DNA from: Rhabditophanes sp. KR3021
Taxonomy: Eukaryota; Nematoda; Chromadorea; Rhabditida; Alloionematidae
Reading direction: 5' to 3'
Length of the DNA stretch: 64,000 nucleotides
Assembly (NCBI GenBank): GCA_963281155.1
Contig: CAUJLY010000004.1
Coordinates: forward strand, 1,550,001 to 1,614,000
Shown here: positions 46,584 through 58,444 of the stretch, piece after piece
Numbering within the stretch: position 1 is the first letter of the stretch
Layout of the letters: every line of letters begins with the position of its first letter
Notes under the pieces: model-generated
The model's database searches: none
What the model was told of the DNA's origin: nothing
The model's input: the letters and a program-made list of their open reading frames with translations, nothing else
Position numbers and translations under genes: made by a program

Positions 46584-48590
46584 ATGCAGTTCTTGCTTGC
46601 CTTTACTATTTTCACTGCTGGCCTGGTTCAGGTCTTGGCACAAACCAACTATCTACCAAACTACTTGTTAGGAAGATCTACCAAGAGATCGTTCCTGAGT
46701 CACCATGAAAGAATGCATTATGCCAATATTCACGGAGTAGAAGCTTTACTCGCCCATGAAAGAGAAGAAAAAGATGCAAATTATCCAAATGTCGAAGATA
46801 CTTATTTCGAACAAAAGTTAGATCATTTCAATGCTACTGACACCAGAACATGGTGGCAAAGAGTTCAAGTTAATAAGCAATTTTTCAATTTAACATCAGA
46901 TGGACAAAGTAATCTCTTCTTGCTTATTGGAGGAGAAGGTGAACTAGAAACTAAATGGACTGGAAAGGCAGAATATCAATATTTGCAAATGGCCAAAGAA
47001 CATTCTGCTTATGTTGTTCAAGTAGAACATAGGTTTGTAAAATTAAATTAAATTAGTTAATAGAATTTTAAAATAGATTTTTCGGCAAGTCCCAACCTTT
47101 GAATACTACCGAGCTTGGTGGACAGAACTTCTATAACTTGAGATACTTAACTACACAACAAGCTCTTGAAGGTAATCAAACTAATTAAAAACCACATAAA
47201 TAATGAGTTTTTTTAAGATTTGGCTGTATATATGAAAGCAACTAACGCTCATTTCAAAAACCCAAGATGGGTTGTATTTGGAGGTAAATAGTTTGACAAC
47301 TGAATCTTTATAATTCTTTTTCCTTTATCAGGTTCATATCCAGGAGCTATGGCCGCCGTGTTTCGCGAAAGATACCCCGACATGAGTGTGGGAGCTATTG
47401 CCTCTAGTGCTGTTGTTAATGTCCAAGTAAGTTCCCAAAATAAAAGGTTGTTAATCGAATTAATTAGACTGATTACTATGGTTATGCCCAAGGAATGGTA
47501 GACACCATCAAACTCCAGGGAATGGACTGTTATAACGCTGTGAATGAATCTTTTTCCAAACTTCACCAACAAACCCTTACATCAGGCGGAAGAATTTCTT
47601 TGACCAAAATATTCAATATTCAACCACCTTTATCCGACAACTCTACTCCACTTGATATCACCAACTTCTTAGCTAACATTTTTGGAACCTTCCAAGGAGT
47701 TATCCAATACTCTTACGATAACAGAGATGTAAATTCAGCTAAGCAAACTGTTGGAGGAATTTGCGGATTCATGACAACCCATAATGTTGATCCAGTTCAA
47801 AAGTTAAAGAATGTCTATGACTGGAATAATGCATTTGAAGGAATTAAAGCTAATGCTCCCCTTAATAATGATTATTGGGCTGGAATCAAACAACTTCAGG
47901 TATAGTTTTATTAAAATTCAAAAATACTAATTAATCTTTGCAGGTAACAATCTGGAATCAGAATAATAATGATGCATTCGAAGCTCGAGGATGGATGGCA
48001 CTTTGTTGTGGCAGCAGTGTCTCTGACATTGGTTTCCTTCAAACTACTGACCAAGGTACGATTAAATTATCCCAATTAGTTCTAATTAATTTACAGGAGA
48101 CAATATTTTCGGTTCAATTGTTCCTTTGAATTTCTACGTTGATATGTGTAGAGATATATTCGACTCAAGTATAAACATAGATTTTATCAATAAAGGAGTA
48201 GCTGCTGAAAAGCAATATTACATCGATGTTGCTAAATATAACGGAACTAATGTTGTTTTGCCAAATGGGCAACTTGATCCGTGGAAAAGAAGTGGAGTTA
48301 TGATAAATAACACTGCCAATCACGAATATGCCATCATTATTGACGGGTAAGATTTATTTTTTAAACAATTTCTTAACTCCTAATTTAGAATCGGTCATTG
48401 CGGAGACATGTATCCTACTCACGCCGGAGAACCAGCAGGCCTTGACGCAGCCAGAAAACTCATCTTTAGTGAAGTTGCATACTACCTTTCAGGCAAAAGT
48501 GTCCAAACCACAACCAAAATTGCAGGACCATTGACATCACTTTCATTCCTTACCATTGCTAGTTCTCTTCTAGTTTTTTTACTTCTATAA
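46584..48590 (+). CDS. S28 family serine peptidase (prolyl carboxypeptidase-like), copy 1
   Basis: Eight exons (46584-47032, 47077-47171, 47218-47283, 47332-47426, 47468-47899, 47944-48055, 48097-48346, 48389-48590) give 566 residues. A signal peptide (MQFLLAFTIFTAGLVQVLA) leads. The S28 landmarks follow: FEQKLDHFNATDTRTW, GGEGELETKW, VQVEHRFFGKSQP, and nucleophile Ser205 in FGGSYPG. Asp477 is in NGQLDPW and His503 in GIGHCGDMYP. All three catalytic residues are present. The C-terminus is a hydrophobic tail (SLSFLTIASSLLVFLLL) preceded by TTTK, suggesting GPI or membrane attachment rather than free secretion. Family: exopeptidases that cleave after Pro-containing termini (PRCP, DPP7). Copy 2 follows 309 bp downstream. 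Likely role: gut-lumen protein digestion. Confidence 0.95.
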
Positions 48591-48899
48591 AATAAAAGAT
48601 TACTAGTTAAAACGAATCCCTATTAATTAAAGACCAATTTTTGGTCTCAAAATAATCTTATACTACATTTTTGTGGTGATACATAGAATCGTCACCTTTT
48701 ATCTCCACTAAAAGTACTAATACTTAGAAAGGTTATAAAAATAATTTTTTACCTTCGTTCTAATTAAGAAGAGTAGACTTTTCTTACTGATTATTATCTA
48801 ATCTTAAATAGCCTGATTAAAAAGTAAAGCGATAAAGAAGACTCAATTTATAATACCGTTGAATTTTATAAAAATAATCATTCCTAAATTTGACTAAGA
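48591..48899. other. Spacer between tandem S28 genes
   Basis: 309 bp. It contains single GATAA-type sites (48794, 48831) but no TGATAA cluster like that in front of copy 1. Confidence 0.45.
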
Positions 48900-51080
48900 A
48901 TGAAAGTTTTCTTTTGCCTGTTGGCTTTAGCTACATTAGCTAATAGTGCTTTACTGCCACCTTATATATTCGGAAGACCTACTAGAAGTTCCTTCTTGAA
49001 ACACCATGAAAGAATTCACTTTGCCAAACATAATGGCATCGATGCTTTGTTGATGAGAGATGCCCTTGAAGCTGATGCTGCTACTCCAGATGTTAAAATT
49101 GGATGGTTTACTAATCAAGTTGATCACTTTAATACTTCAGATACTAGAACTTTCCTACAAGCATGTTACACTTCAAAATACCTTTTTAATAATCCTTTTA
49201 GAGATTCCAATATAACGATAAATTTTTCGATTCAAAAGCTGACCCAGCTCATATCTTTTTGATGGTAGGTGGTGAAGGAGAAGCTGAAGCTGTTTGGGGT
49301 AAGTTGTGCTTAAATTATCACCATATTAACTATTCTTTCAGTCCAAAACCCAAATTACCAATGGATGAAGATGGCTGCAAAGTAAGTAACCTTCCAGATT
49401 CAACTTATTGGTTAAGTTATTTTCAGACACAATGCAATGGCTGTTCAACTTGAGCATAGATTCTTTGGAAACTCTCAAGTATTCGACAACAAAACCGCTA
49501 TGAGTTTTGAAAACTTGAAATATTTAACACCAAAACAAGCTATCGAAGATCTTGCAGCTTTTATTAAAGGTACGACATTCTAAAAGTTTGGCCTAGTAAT
49601 TTCCATTTTGCAGGCTACGGAGCAACTTTCAAGAACGCCAAGTTCGTTTTATTTGGTGAGTAAGAGGAAAACATACTTTTTTAAGATTGATAAGAAATAA
49701 GGATAGATTCGTTATTATGAGATTAGTCTTAATAACACCTGCTTTATAGGTGGCTCTTATCCGGGTGGGCTCACCGCCGTTTCACGCCTCAAGCATCCCG
49801 AACTTTCCGTAGGAGGAATTGCCAGTTCCGGTGGAATTGACCTCCGTGTCGATTACAGTGGATACGCCCAAGGCATGCAAGATACCATCCTTCAACAGTC
49901 CAAAGAATGTTATCTTGCTGTAAATACTTCTTTCTATTCTTTACAACAAGCTTCTTTGACTGTTGCGGGAAGAAATAAGTTAAACAAGATCTTTAACTTG
50001 GCTCCAGCCTTCGATGCCTCAACTACTCAATTGGATATCACTAATTTCTTTGCCTCAATTTTCGGAGTTTTCCAAGGAATTATTCAGGTACTTTTTTGAT
50101 TTTAATATTTATCATTTGATATTTGTTTAGTACACTTTTGATGGAAGAAACAAAGCCACTGAAAATGGTAAGAAAATTGGAAACGCCAAATAATATCCGT
50201 TTTAGGTTTATCTGTTACTGGAATTTGCAAACTTATGCTCACCAACAATGATCCAATTCAAAAACTTCAAGACGTAAACAACTGGAATAACGGATTCTAC
50301 AACATTTCTAAAAATGACCCATTTCCCAATAGTTATTCGGATATGATAAATACGATGAGAACTGTCGAATGGAAAGAAGACAATAATAACGCTTTAGAAG
50401 CACGTGGATGGGTAAATATCATTTGAAAATGACTTTTTATATCATTTTATAGGGATGGCTTACATGTAATTTCCTTGGCTTTTTCCAAACAACTGATCAA
50501 GTAAGTATTAATTTGGCATCGTTATTTTATTTATTCTTAGGGGAGAAATATTTTCCAAAATATTGTTCCATTAGGTTATTTCGTCAATATGTGTACTGAT
50601 ATGTTTGACAAGTCAGTGGATATGAATTACATCGTCCAGGCTAATGCTCAGGCTAAGTTGTACTATGGAGATGTTACAACTTACAATGCCTCAAATGTGG
50701 TTTTGCCGAACGGAAATGACGATCCGTGGAGAGGTAATAACGACATTATAAAAATATCTATAATTTTATAATTTTAGCTATCGGAGTTTATGTTAACAAC
50801 CCTGCTACCCATACTATCAGTATGAAAATTAAAGGAGAAGGACATTGCAGTAAGTTTCTTAAATTAAAACTGCCTATTAACATTATTGCCAGGTGACATG
50901 TACGAATCATATGCAGCAGAATCACCAGACTTGGCAGGAGTCAGAAAATTAATTTTTGGCGAAGTTGACTACTACCTCGGAGTTCAAAACCATATTGAAA
51001 CCACCACCAAATCCTCTTCAACATCCACCCTTCCCATATTTTCTCTCTTTTCCGCCATTTGCATTTACCTTTTTATTTAA
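48900..51080 (+). CDS. S28 family serine peptidase (prolyl carboxypeptidase-like), copy 2
   Basis: Twelve exons (48900-49160, 49202-49298, 49342-49381, 49427-49569, 49614-49655, 49750-50087, 50131-50167, 50206-50411, 50453-50500, 50541-50733, 50778-50849, 50893-51080) give 554 residues. The first intron must start with GC (CAA|gcatgt) to keep TFLQ|RFQYNDKFF in frame. It has a signal peptide (MKVFFCLLALATLANS), Ser196 in FGGSYPGG, Asp465 in NGNDDPW and His491 in EGHCSDMY, so it appears catalytically complete. As in copy 1, the C-terminus is TTTK, then Ser/Thr-rich sequence, then a hydrophobic run (IFSLFSAICIYLFI), suggesting membrane anchoring. It is a tandem duplicate of copy 1 with a different intron pattern, so the duplication is not recent. 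Confidence 0.94.
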
Positions 51081-52549
51081 ATTAATATCATGTAAATCAA
51101 GCATACATTGTTAAATAAAAAAATCACGTCCGTCATAAAACTTAATCAAATTAAATGTACCTTAATTTTGCACTAACTCTCCTTTTTATAAACCAGCTTA
51201 ACAAACACATATCATCATGTTTACTTACATTATTAACCAAGCTTCAAAAACTGACAAATATTTATACCTACACCCAGTCCAACACTTTCTATAATATTTA
51301 TATATTTTTGTTACTATACAACACACAAAATAATGTTATTTCAAATTTTATTATTATTATCTGGACAAATAATTATAGCTTTAATAAATAGATGGGTATA
51401 TTAGTTACACATTTTTAAAATGAATTGCATTTAAAAATATTATAAAGCATTATTACATTTTAAAATAACTTTTGTGATTGACACATAAGTTAACAATAAC
51501 TGACTACTTTCTGCAAAAAGATTTAGTACATATGGTATTAATGCGTAGATTTTATTGTGGTTGATGATATACTTATTTGGAATTATATCATTTATATCAT
51601 GTATTTTGATCTGAAGGAGATATTAGGTAAGAGAAAGATGCGGTGATCGCTATGTTGATTCCGATCGTGGTGTTATCATTTAGACTCTACCACTTTGCAA
51701 TATTTTATTTGATCTGGTACTAGTCAACCCTTCCTCACTCTTTATTTTTCGGGGTGATATACTGATCTATTATGTCGTCCTATTCTACCGATATGTTATG
51801 TAGTTTTTCACTATACACTGGTTTGTTTGTAGACAAAATGTTAATACTAGTTCAAACATTTTCTTCTTGTTTTTAAAATAGTCGCAGGCGATCATTCTGA
51901 ATCGTCATCACTTTCTGAAAACATTCGAAACTTTTCCATCTCCATAAAATATCAATCAAAGTTATTTGATGCATTTTTACATTTAATTGGTGTGTCTGTA
52001 TGTGCTACATATAATAAAGATATTATCACCACCAAACAATTGCATTGTTAAATATGTGCTGATTAACACTTATTTCAACTTCTATACTCTTTTCATTCTA
52101 CTTCTACTTATTTGTTAAACTAAAAATAAATGATCATTGTTTATATCGTAAATCAAAAATTAACACTTCATTTCACACACAATCTTCTACTACCACCGTT
52201 CATTCAAACATATTCCCATACTTCAATCACCTAAAATAAGCTCCCAAACTTGCTTCAACTCAATGCAAACACGAACTTTGTTAACATAATCTTGTTTTTA
52301 CATTACTGAATTGTTCTGATTAGTGAAGACTAAACTAAAATTAATCATCTGCACACAAACGACACCCATTGACTTAACTATAATTAAATATGTGTGCTCG
52401 TGTATAAATCATATTTAAAATAATTTAATAATAAATAACAACAATAATGATGTGATTGAATGTCTTTTTCAGGAATTCATTGCATCCTCCCCACACCATA
52501 TTCTCTCCTATTGTCTAAATAAAAGTTTATTTTGAATATATAAATTAGA
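51081..52549. other. Intergenic region
   Basis: 1.5 kb of AT-rich DNA before the CCDC9-like gene, including a TTATTATTATTAT run near 51348. No supported gene. Confidence 0.4.
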
Positions 52550-53354
52550 ATGACAACTAGAAATGATGCTGCTGGCAAGGTTCGTTCACTTGAACAAGAA
52601 GCCGCTCTAGATGCCAAGATTGCTCTCATCAGGCAGCGAAACAAACAAATTGAAGAAAGAAACAAGGTGGTAGCTATTGACAAAGCCACTTCACTTGGCA
52701 TGGATGCACTGGCAATTGCTGACAAGGAGACCAAAGGACCTTCCCTCCAAAAGTCGTCTAAACCAAAAGACAAGAGAAGGTCCTGGGACCGTGAATGGGA
52801 TGCAGGGAAAACTAAAGCTGAGGATTGGAAAACTAATGTTCCAACGATTGATGATTCTACTTGTTTTACAAAAAGACAACTTGCCTTTGAAAATAAAGGC
52901 GGTAGAAAAAACTCAAATTGTAAACAGATTTTTGAAATAAATGCTGGACAGGATGGTAACAGTAGTAATAACAACAACAATCCTAATAATAATAATGTTC
53001 CTACTGGTGCCACAAAAGAAGGCGAAGGACAAAGCTCTGGGAGCTCCAAAGAAAATAGTCGGGTATGTTAAAGGTATCAGGTTACGGCTTTTGACTGTAT
53101 TTATAGGTGAAGAAAGGCAAGAGCTTAGGAAACGCAAAAGTCTCTGCCGTCATTAAAGAAGATGAGCCGGTGTTGCCGCCAGCCTTCAAAGGACCATTAG
53201 GCTCTCGCCTAGCCAAAGTCCTGCCCGGACAAACTACAAAAGAAGACAAAAAAAGTTTGAACAAAAAATGTAACAATCAAAGTTTGAGTAAGTTTTTTCC
53301 TTTAGTTAACATCACTTTTTACTAATTTTGATAGAAACCATCAAGTTGCGGTAA
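52550..53354 (+). CDS. CCDC9-like coiled-coil protein
   Basis: Exons 52550-53062, 53107-53287 and 53335-53354 flank introns of 44 and 47 bp and give 237 residues. The N-terminal coiled coil (ALDAKIALIRQRNKQIEERN) matches the 'LDKRIEALRRKNEAL' start of human CCDC9. The signature RRSWDREWDAGKTK corresponds to the family's RREWDAEKT. An Asn-rich, low-complexity stretch (NNNNN/NNNN) and a Gly/Lys-rich part follow, then DEPVLPPAFKGPLGSRLAKV and a short terminal exon ending KTIKLR. Human CCDC9 associates with exon-junction complexes. It is likely a nuclear RNA-associated protein and much shorter than the human form. A read-through of the second intron gives an alternative tail (LSKFFPLVNITFY). Confidence 0.8.
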
Positions 53355-55462
53355 AATCAAAAGTAAACATTTATTTACCACCAAAATGTTTCAATTTCAT
53401 CCTACAACATAAATCAAAAATAGTGTATTTTAGTAAAAGATACACACCACAAAACGCGGTTTTATTATAATTTATTTTTAACACAAAATTAATACGTTTT
53501 ACTTGATTATTTTTTTGTAACCCAAAAAAAGGAACTTCTTGTTCAAACTAATTTAGTTTTTATTTGATTGTGTATATAAAAGACAAGATTTATTATTATT
53601 TGTAAATTAAATAAAACATATATATACAAATATTTTCATTTTTATACGCAAGTCAAAGAAAGTTTATGATATGTTGATTTGTATATGGCGTCATGTCAAA
53701 TAGTTGAGACTAAATTAAGGAAAATGATGGTTGTTGCAAAAGTGAAGAGGATCAATGCCTGGTCATATATGATGGTGAATTGTGTGTGTTTAGTGATCTG
53801 TTTATGTAATGTAATATATGTACTTGATTAGGTGACGCTTTCAATTGACTTTATGCCATACTTTAGATTTGTGTCAAGTAATCCTATATCAAGTGGGACA
53901 ATTTTGTATCTATGGAGAGAAGATGACTGTTAACAGTTGAACAGCAGGATTCATAACGTCACTCTAGGATACCATTGATGTCTAGAGAAGTTGCTCTTTA
54001 AAAGATGATATTTGAACTTTTAGTATCTGGAGTACATCTAATGGAAGTTAATTGTTTGGGTTTCTTTTAGTAACTTGATACAAATGCTTTTACTCATCTT
54101 TCTTATCTTATTTTGGATGTCCTAATCAAAATAAAAAATAGGTTCATGAATGAACTAAAAGACATTTACAGACCCAATTTTGTAGTTTAACTTAATTAAC
54201 TTTTAATGTTTGTTTTGCTATAACCGGCTGCCTAAACAATAAAAAGTGACCATTTAAAGTTTGCCTTTTTGTAAGTTGTTCCGAAAACACACACTTCTGA
54301 CAACTGACATCAATCGAACCACAAGCTTGAACAAATATTACCTTCTGTTTTGTATGGAGACTTTAAGCATATGACCTCTTGCTAATAACTCCAAATTTAT
54401 CTAACTGAATATATCTAAATGCTTTTTTGTTTGTTAAGACGATGATGTGAATTGTGGGATTGCATGATTTCATACACTTTAACATAAATTTGCTTAAACC
54501 GTAACATAAATAGAACAATTTATCTCTTATCACTAATTTGTTGTTTAGACCAATCGTATGGTAGTAAAAGTTCATATGCCATATTTATAGCCACCGCCCC
54601 TAAATAAAAGTAACAACTCTTCAATAACTTCAACTAAATTTAAAAGATCGTCCCTTTATGCAAAAAGCTGAAAAAAGGGGGATGTAATTTCATCTGCCTT
54701 CATCATATCAAATTTCTTATTTTCATTCCTTTCTCCACACCATCTATCTCCGCACCACCATTTAACTACTAAGGAGACACACATCGAAACAACACCAAAC
54801 GACCAAGAAGTAGATACGTTCCTATTGTTGTAAGCTACGACAGGATAAAACACTGCCACCATCACCCCACCAAACCTTCGAGATATATGCATAGAAAGGA
54901 GAAGATTTGTATGTCTAGGTGCCTGGGTTCACGACGCCTCACCATACACAATCAACAACTAAATGTATTCATACTATAGTATATAAATATATTTATAATA
55001 TACATTAGGCCCTTGCTCGTTTATGTATATTTTTTACATTTAAAAATCTTCACTCTAAATATATAGACCGACCCTTTTTTGATAACTAAATATTTTTACT
55101 TTTTTATAATCGAATATCAGTAGGCTAGATTTTGTAGGCATATTATTTTACTTTAGGGATCAAATCACCTTCCACCATGTCTTACCACCAAGAAAGGTGA
55201 GAAGATTCGAGTTGTGAGGTTTTAAAATAGTATTTCTACTTATATATAATGTTTGAAAGGTATATCCCCTCCTAGTAATGATATCTTTTTTGTGAATTTA
55301 GCGTGAAAAAGGATCCCTTACCATCTAGTTGATAATATAAAAATCTATAGCCTTCTCATATTTTCAGGACACGTATCTGTATCAATTTAAATTTAGTATA
55401 GGAGAGATATAATATCATCGTCGATAGTTGCGAAAAGATTGAATCTCCTTACCCTTGTATCG
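53355..55462. other. Upstream region of the SIX homeobox gene
   Basis: 2.1 kb. Most is AT-rich. A short GC-richer island at about 54720-54900 interrupts it and could hold regulatory elements or a lost exon; its open frame shows no family resemblance. No gene is supported. Confidence 0.45.
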
Positions 55463-57296
55463 ATGACAAACCCTTATCAAATAGCAAATGGTCAATCGCT
55501 CATTTCCAACAACAACCACCATTTAGATTCTACTGCACCCTCTGACAATAACTTGCTTGGTGGTGGCATTGGAAATTGTCTTCTTGGAAGTCATGGCTTC
55601 GCTAATAATAATATGATGGGGTTGTATGATCAACTGGGACAGCAACAACAACAGTTGAGTAGTATGATGATTCCGATCAAGACGGAGATGCAGAATATGA
55701 TGTTGGGCAGTGATAGGCACAATATGATGGTTTCTAATATTAAGAGTGAGCATTTGATGGGCCCCTTGAGGAATGATATTAGTTCTAATAAAAGGTAAGT
55801 CTGATTCGTTATTGCCAATTACTTAGTAACTTTATGCAGCTATTTTGGAATTTTTATTTACCTGTCTACAAATACTTTCCATTTATTAATTATCTTATTT
55901 TGTAGCAATTTCATGTTCAACTCCGACCAAATAACCTCCCTTTGCCAAGCTCTCCATCAAAACGGCAACCTCGAAAAACTGCACCAGTTCATCTGCTCCA
56001 TTCCCGAAGAATACCACAAAACTGAACCAGTCCTCAAATCCCTAGCCCACATTCATTTCGAACGTGAAAACTTCAAAGAATTATATCGTCTCATAGAAAC
56101 AAACAACTTCAGCTCTGACAACCATACACAACTACAAAATCTATGGCTAAGTGGTCATTATCTGGAGGCTGAAAAGTTAAGGGGTCGAGATCTTGGAGCA
56201 GTAGGAAAGTACAGAATCCGCAAAAAATACCCCTTCCCCCAAACTATCTGGGATGGTGAACACACCAGCTACTGTTTCCGTGAAAAAAGTCGTCTCGTCC
56301 TCCGAGACAGTTACAAAAAAAACTCATACCCTTCTCCAGCACAAAAAAAGGAATTAGCTGAAAATACACATCTTACGGTAACGCAAGTATCAAATTGGTT
56401 CAAGAATCGAAGGCAACGAGATCGCGCAGCTACTGACACCACTAAAGACAAGTATGTTTTATATATAAAAAGTTGTGTAGTGTTTATGTTTGTACCACGG
56501 TGATGCAATTAAGTCCAATTAATTGTCAAGTACTTCTCAATTAAATGGTCGATATAGTAAAGTTACGTCACCACAAGACTTACTTAGGTAGATCATTCCC
56601 ATTAGTAATTAGATGAGATCACTTACAGTATATGATTAGAGTTTGTTTGCTAGGGTATTTTGGTGTGTCAAGTACATTTAGTGATTGTGTGCTATAAAAT
56701 TAGTATTGACACGATGATGGCAAAGTGTGCTATTTTTTGTTTTGAGAATCAGCACGCAACGATGTTTGACTTGGTGGTGGCGTAATTGTAGAGGTTTGGA
56801 TTAAACAAATATATCCACTATCACGTGATGTTTAAGTTGTTTTTTGAGAGAGAAGGTGCCAGTCTTTGGAAGTGTTTGTCTTTAACGAGTTGTTAATCTT
56901 ATTGTTTTCAGAAGTGGAAGGTGCCGTGATGATGACTCATTTGATTCGATGGATGATGAGGATGAGGATGAAGAAAACTTCCCTAACAATTCCAATCTTT
57001 TAAACAGACATACCGATACCTCAAAAGGCCATTCTTCCGGCCTCAATCTAGGAATGGGCAATTCCATGTCCTCAGTCAACCCAATCCTCCAATCTTTCAA
57101 CAACACATCCCATCACCTTAATCCTTCCGATTTTATGGTTGCCAGTGTCCAACAGCCCAACCTATTGAGCTTTTACGGCCAGCAACAACTTCAACCTTCG
57201 CTAGGTTCGTCTGGCGGAAACAACTACTTTGGAAATCATGATGTGAGTATGATGGCAGCTGCCGCCAACATGGGCCATTGCTATCAACCTTTGTAA
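55463..57296 (+). CDS. SIX/sine oculis homeobox transcription factor (SIX1/2-like)
   Basis: Exons 55463-55794, 55906-56451 and 56912-57296 give 420 residues; the introns are 111 and 460 bp. The N-terminal 110 residues are Asn/Gln/Met-rich with two sumoylation-type motifs (IKTE, IKSE). The SIX domain follows (about 113-230: [20 protein letters not shown], then [20 protein letters not shown]). The homeodomain ([17 protein letters not shown] to [15 protein letters not shown]) has the SIX recognition helix lacking the usual Gln50/Arg5 pattern. GAVGKYR and ETSYCF-like HTSYCF point to SIX1/2 rather than SIX3/6 or SIX4/5. The third exon is acidic ([10 protein letters not shown]), then Asn/Ser/Gln-rich, and ends MGHCYQPL. 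Worm relatives (ceh-33/34, unc-39) specify pharyngeal and mesodermal or neuronal fates. Confidence 0.92.
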
Positions 57297-57577
57297 TGAC
57301 GACTTTACTAAACAAAGCGATCTCATTGACATCTTCCCTCCTCATCACCAGCTTTAGTTGATTGACACAAAGATAATGTGATAACTAACCTTTTGGCTTT
57401 TCATAATAAGATTGGAAATAAAGTTTATTTTATTTTTTAATCTGTTCGTCAATGAAAGTTATGCTTTTTATTTATTATTTAAATGAACATTTCAAATCTT
57501 TAAGTACCCATAGACGTTTTTATTTAAAATAATAATGATGTGATCGGGATGCCATAAATCTCTTTTCTTTATACAAA

Positions 57578-58444
57578 TCAACTGCTACTAATCCACATTA
57601 AAATGCCTGCTATTAGAACTGGAAAGGCAACGGAATTCGATACTAAATTTGTGCCAAATAATATGTAAAATATTATCAAACTTGCGCCAACCATCCTTAG
57701 GTCAAGTTTGTTGTTAAGTAAGCATGAGGACAGAAAAAATATTTTTTTAAGTGAAAATAGGTTTGTTTGAGAAGGTGAGGCATTGCATAAGGAATTTGAG
57801 GCACATGTACAGAGCATGACGTGGTCAGCTGCTTCGAATGAGTAACGGTCTGAGGTTACGAAGAGATCTCGGAGGCGAACGTTGTAACAGTTGGGGTGTT
57901 CTCGGATTACAGTACGGTTGATATGAATTAGATCTGAGACGCAGCCGCGCATGTAGCCGTGTCTTTTTCTTCCTGAAACACTTTTTACTTGTTTTAATTA
58001 AGGGACCTTACCTCCAACTTTATCATTCATCCTAACTGTGACACACATATCGGAACAATTAGTCATCTTCATGTCAGCTCCATCAAAGTGTTGTTCATCG
58101 CATCGTTCGCTAAATTCTAATGGTTTTCTATATAAATGTGATATGTATCGAAATTGATCTGAAACCGAAATAAATAATCGAAATACGAAATTAAATTACC
58201 TTCTAAGTATGGGGACATACAGCTGTAACATTGGACACGAAAGGCTAAAAAAGGTTATTAATATTAAATAAATGAAGTCGCCCATTTTTACAGAATGATC
58301 TTTCAATTAAGTAGTTAAATCCTCACCATCAGCATCAGTGAAATCTGATACATTAGCAATCATGTATGAAAAAAATTGGAGAACATCTGTTGTTCCATTC
58401 ACAATCAAAGGTAGACATAATAAAGACAGAAGAATGGTCTTCAT
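57578..58444 (-). CDS. ODR-2/HOT-type Ly6 domain protein (predicted GPI-anchored)
   Basis: Exons 58327-58444, 58200-58244, 58012-58158 and 57578-57972, all phase 1 splices, give 234 residues. A signal peptide (MKTILLSLLCLPLIVNG) and a spacer precede the cysteine domain. Conserved elements are VQCYSCMSPYLEDQF, SHLYRKPLEFSERCD, NCSDMCVTV, YMRGCVSDL and VMLCTCASNSLCN. The CYSCMSP plus C-C-x-CN ending is the three-finger (Ly6/uPAR) pattern of nematode ODR-2 and its HOT homologs. The C-terminus is hydrophobic (ASLIIFYILFGT and VAFPVLIAGILMWISSS), suitable as a GPI signal. ODR-2 in C. elegans acts in neurons for odour responses. Expression is likely neuronal by family; the exact paralog is uncertain. 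Confidence 0.88.

Noticed and set aside
52477..53049. Minus-strand 190-codon frame over the CCDC9-like gene
   Set aside because: The hydrophobic Leu runs are the complement of Asn/Lys codons in the sense gene; no start context or family match.
54656..54892. Frame with a Trp/Cys-rich stretch upstream of the SIX gene
   Set aside because: Atypical composition, no splice partners and no recognisable domain; more likely regulatory DNA.
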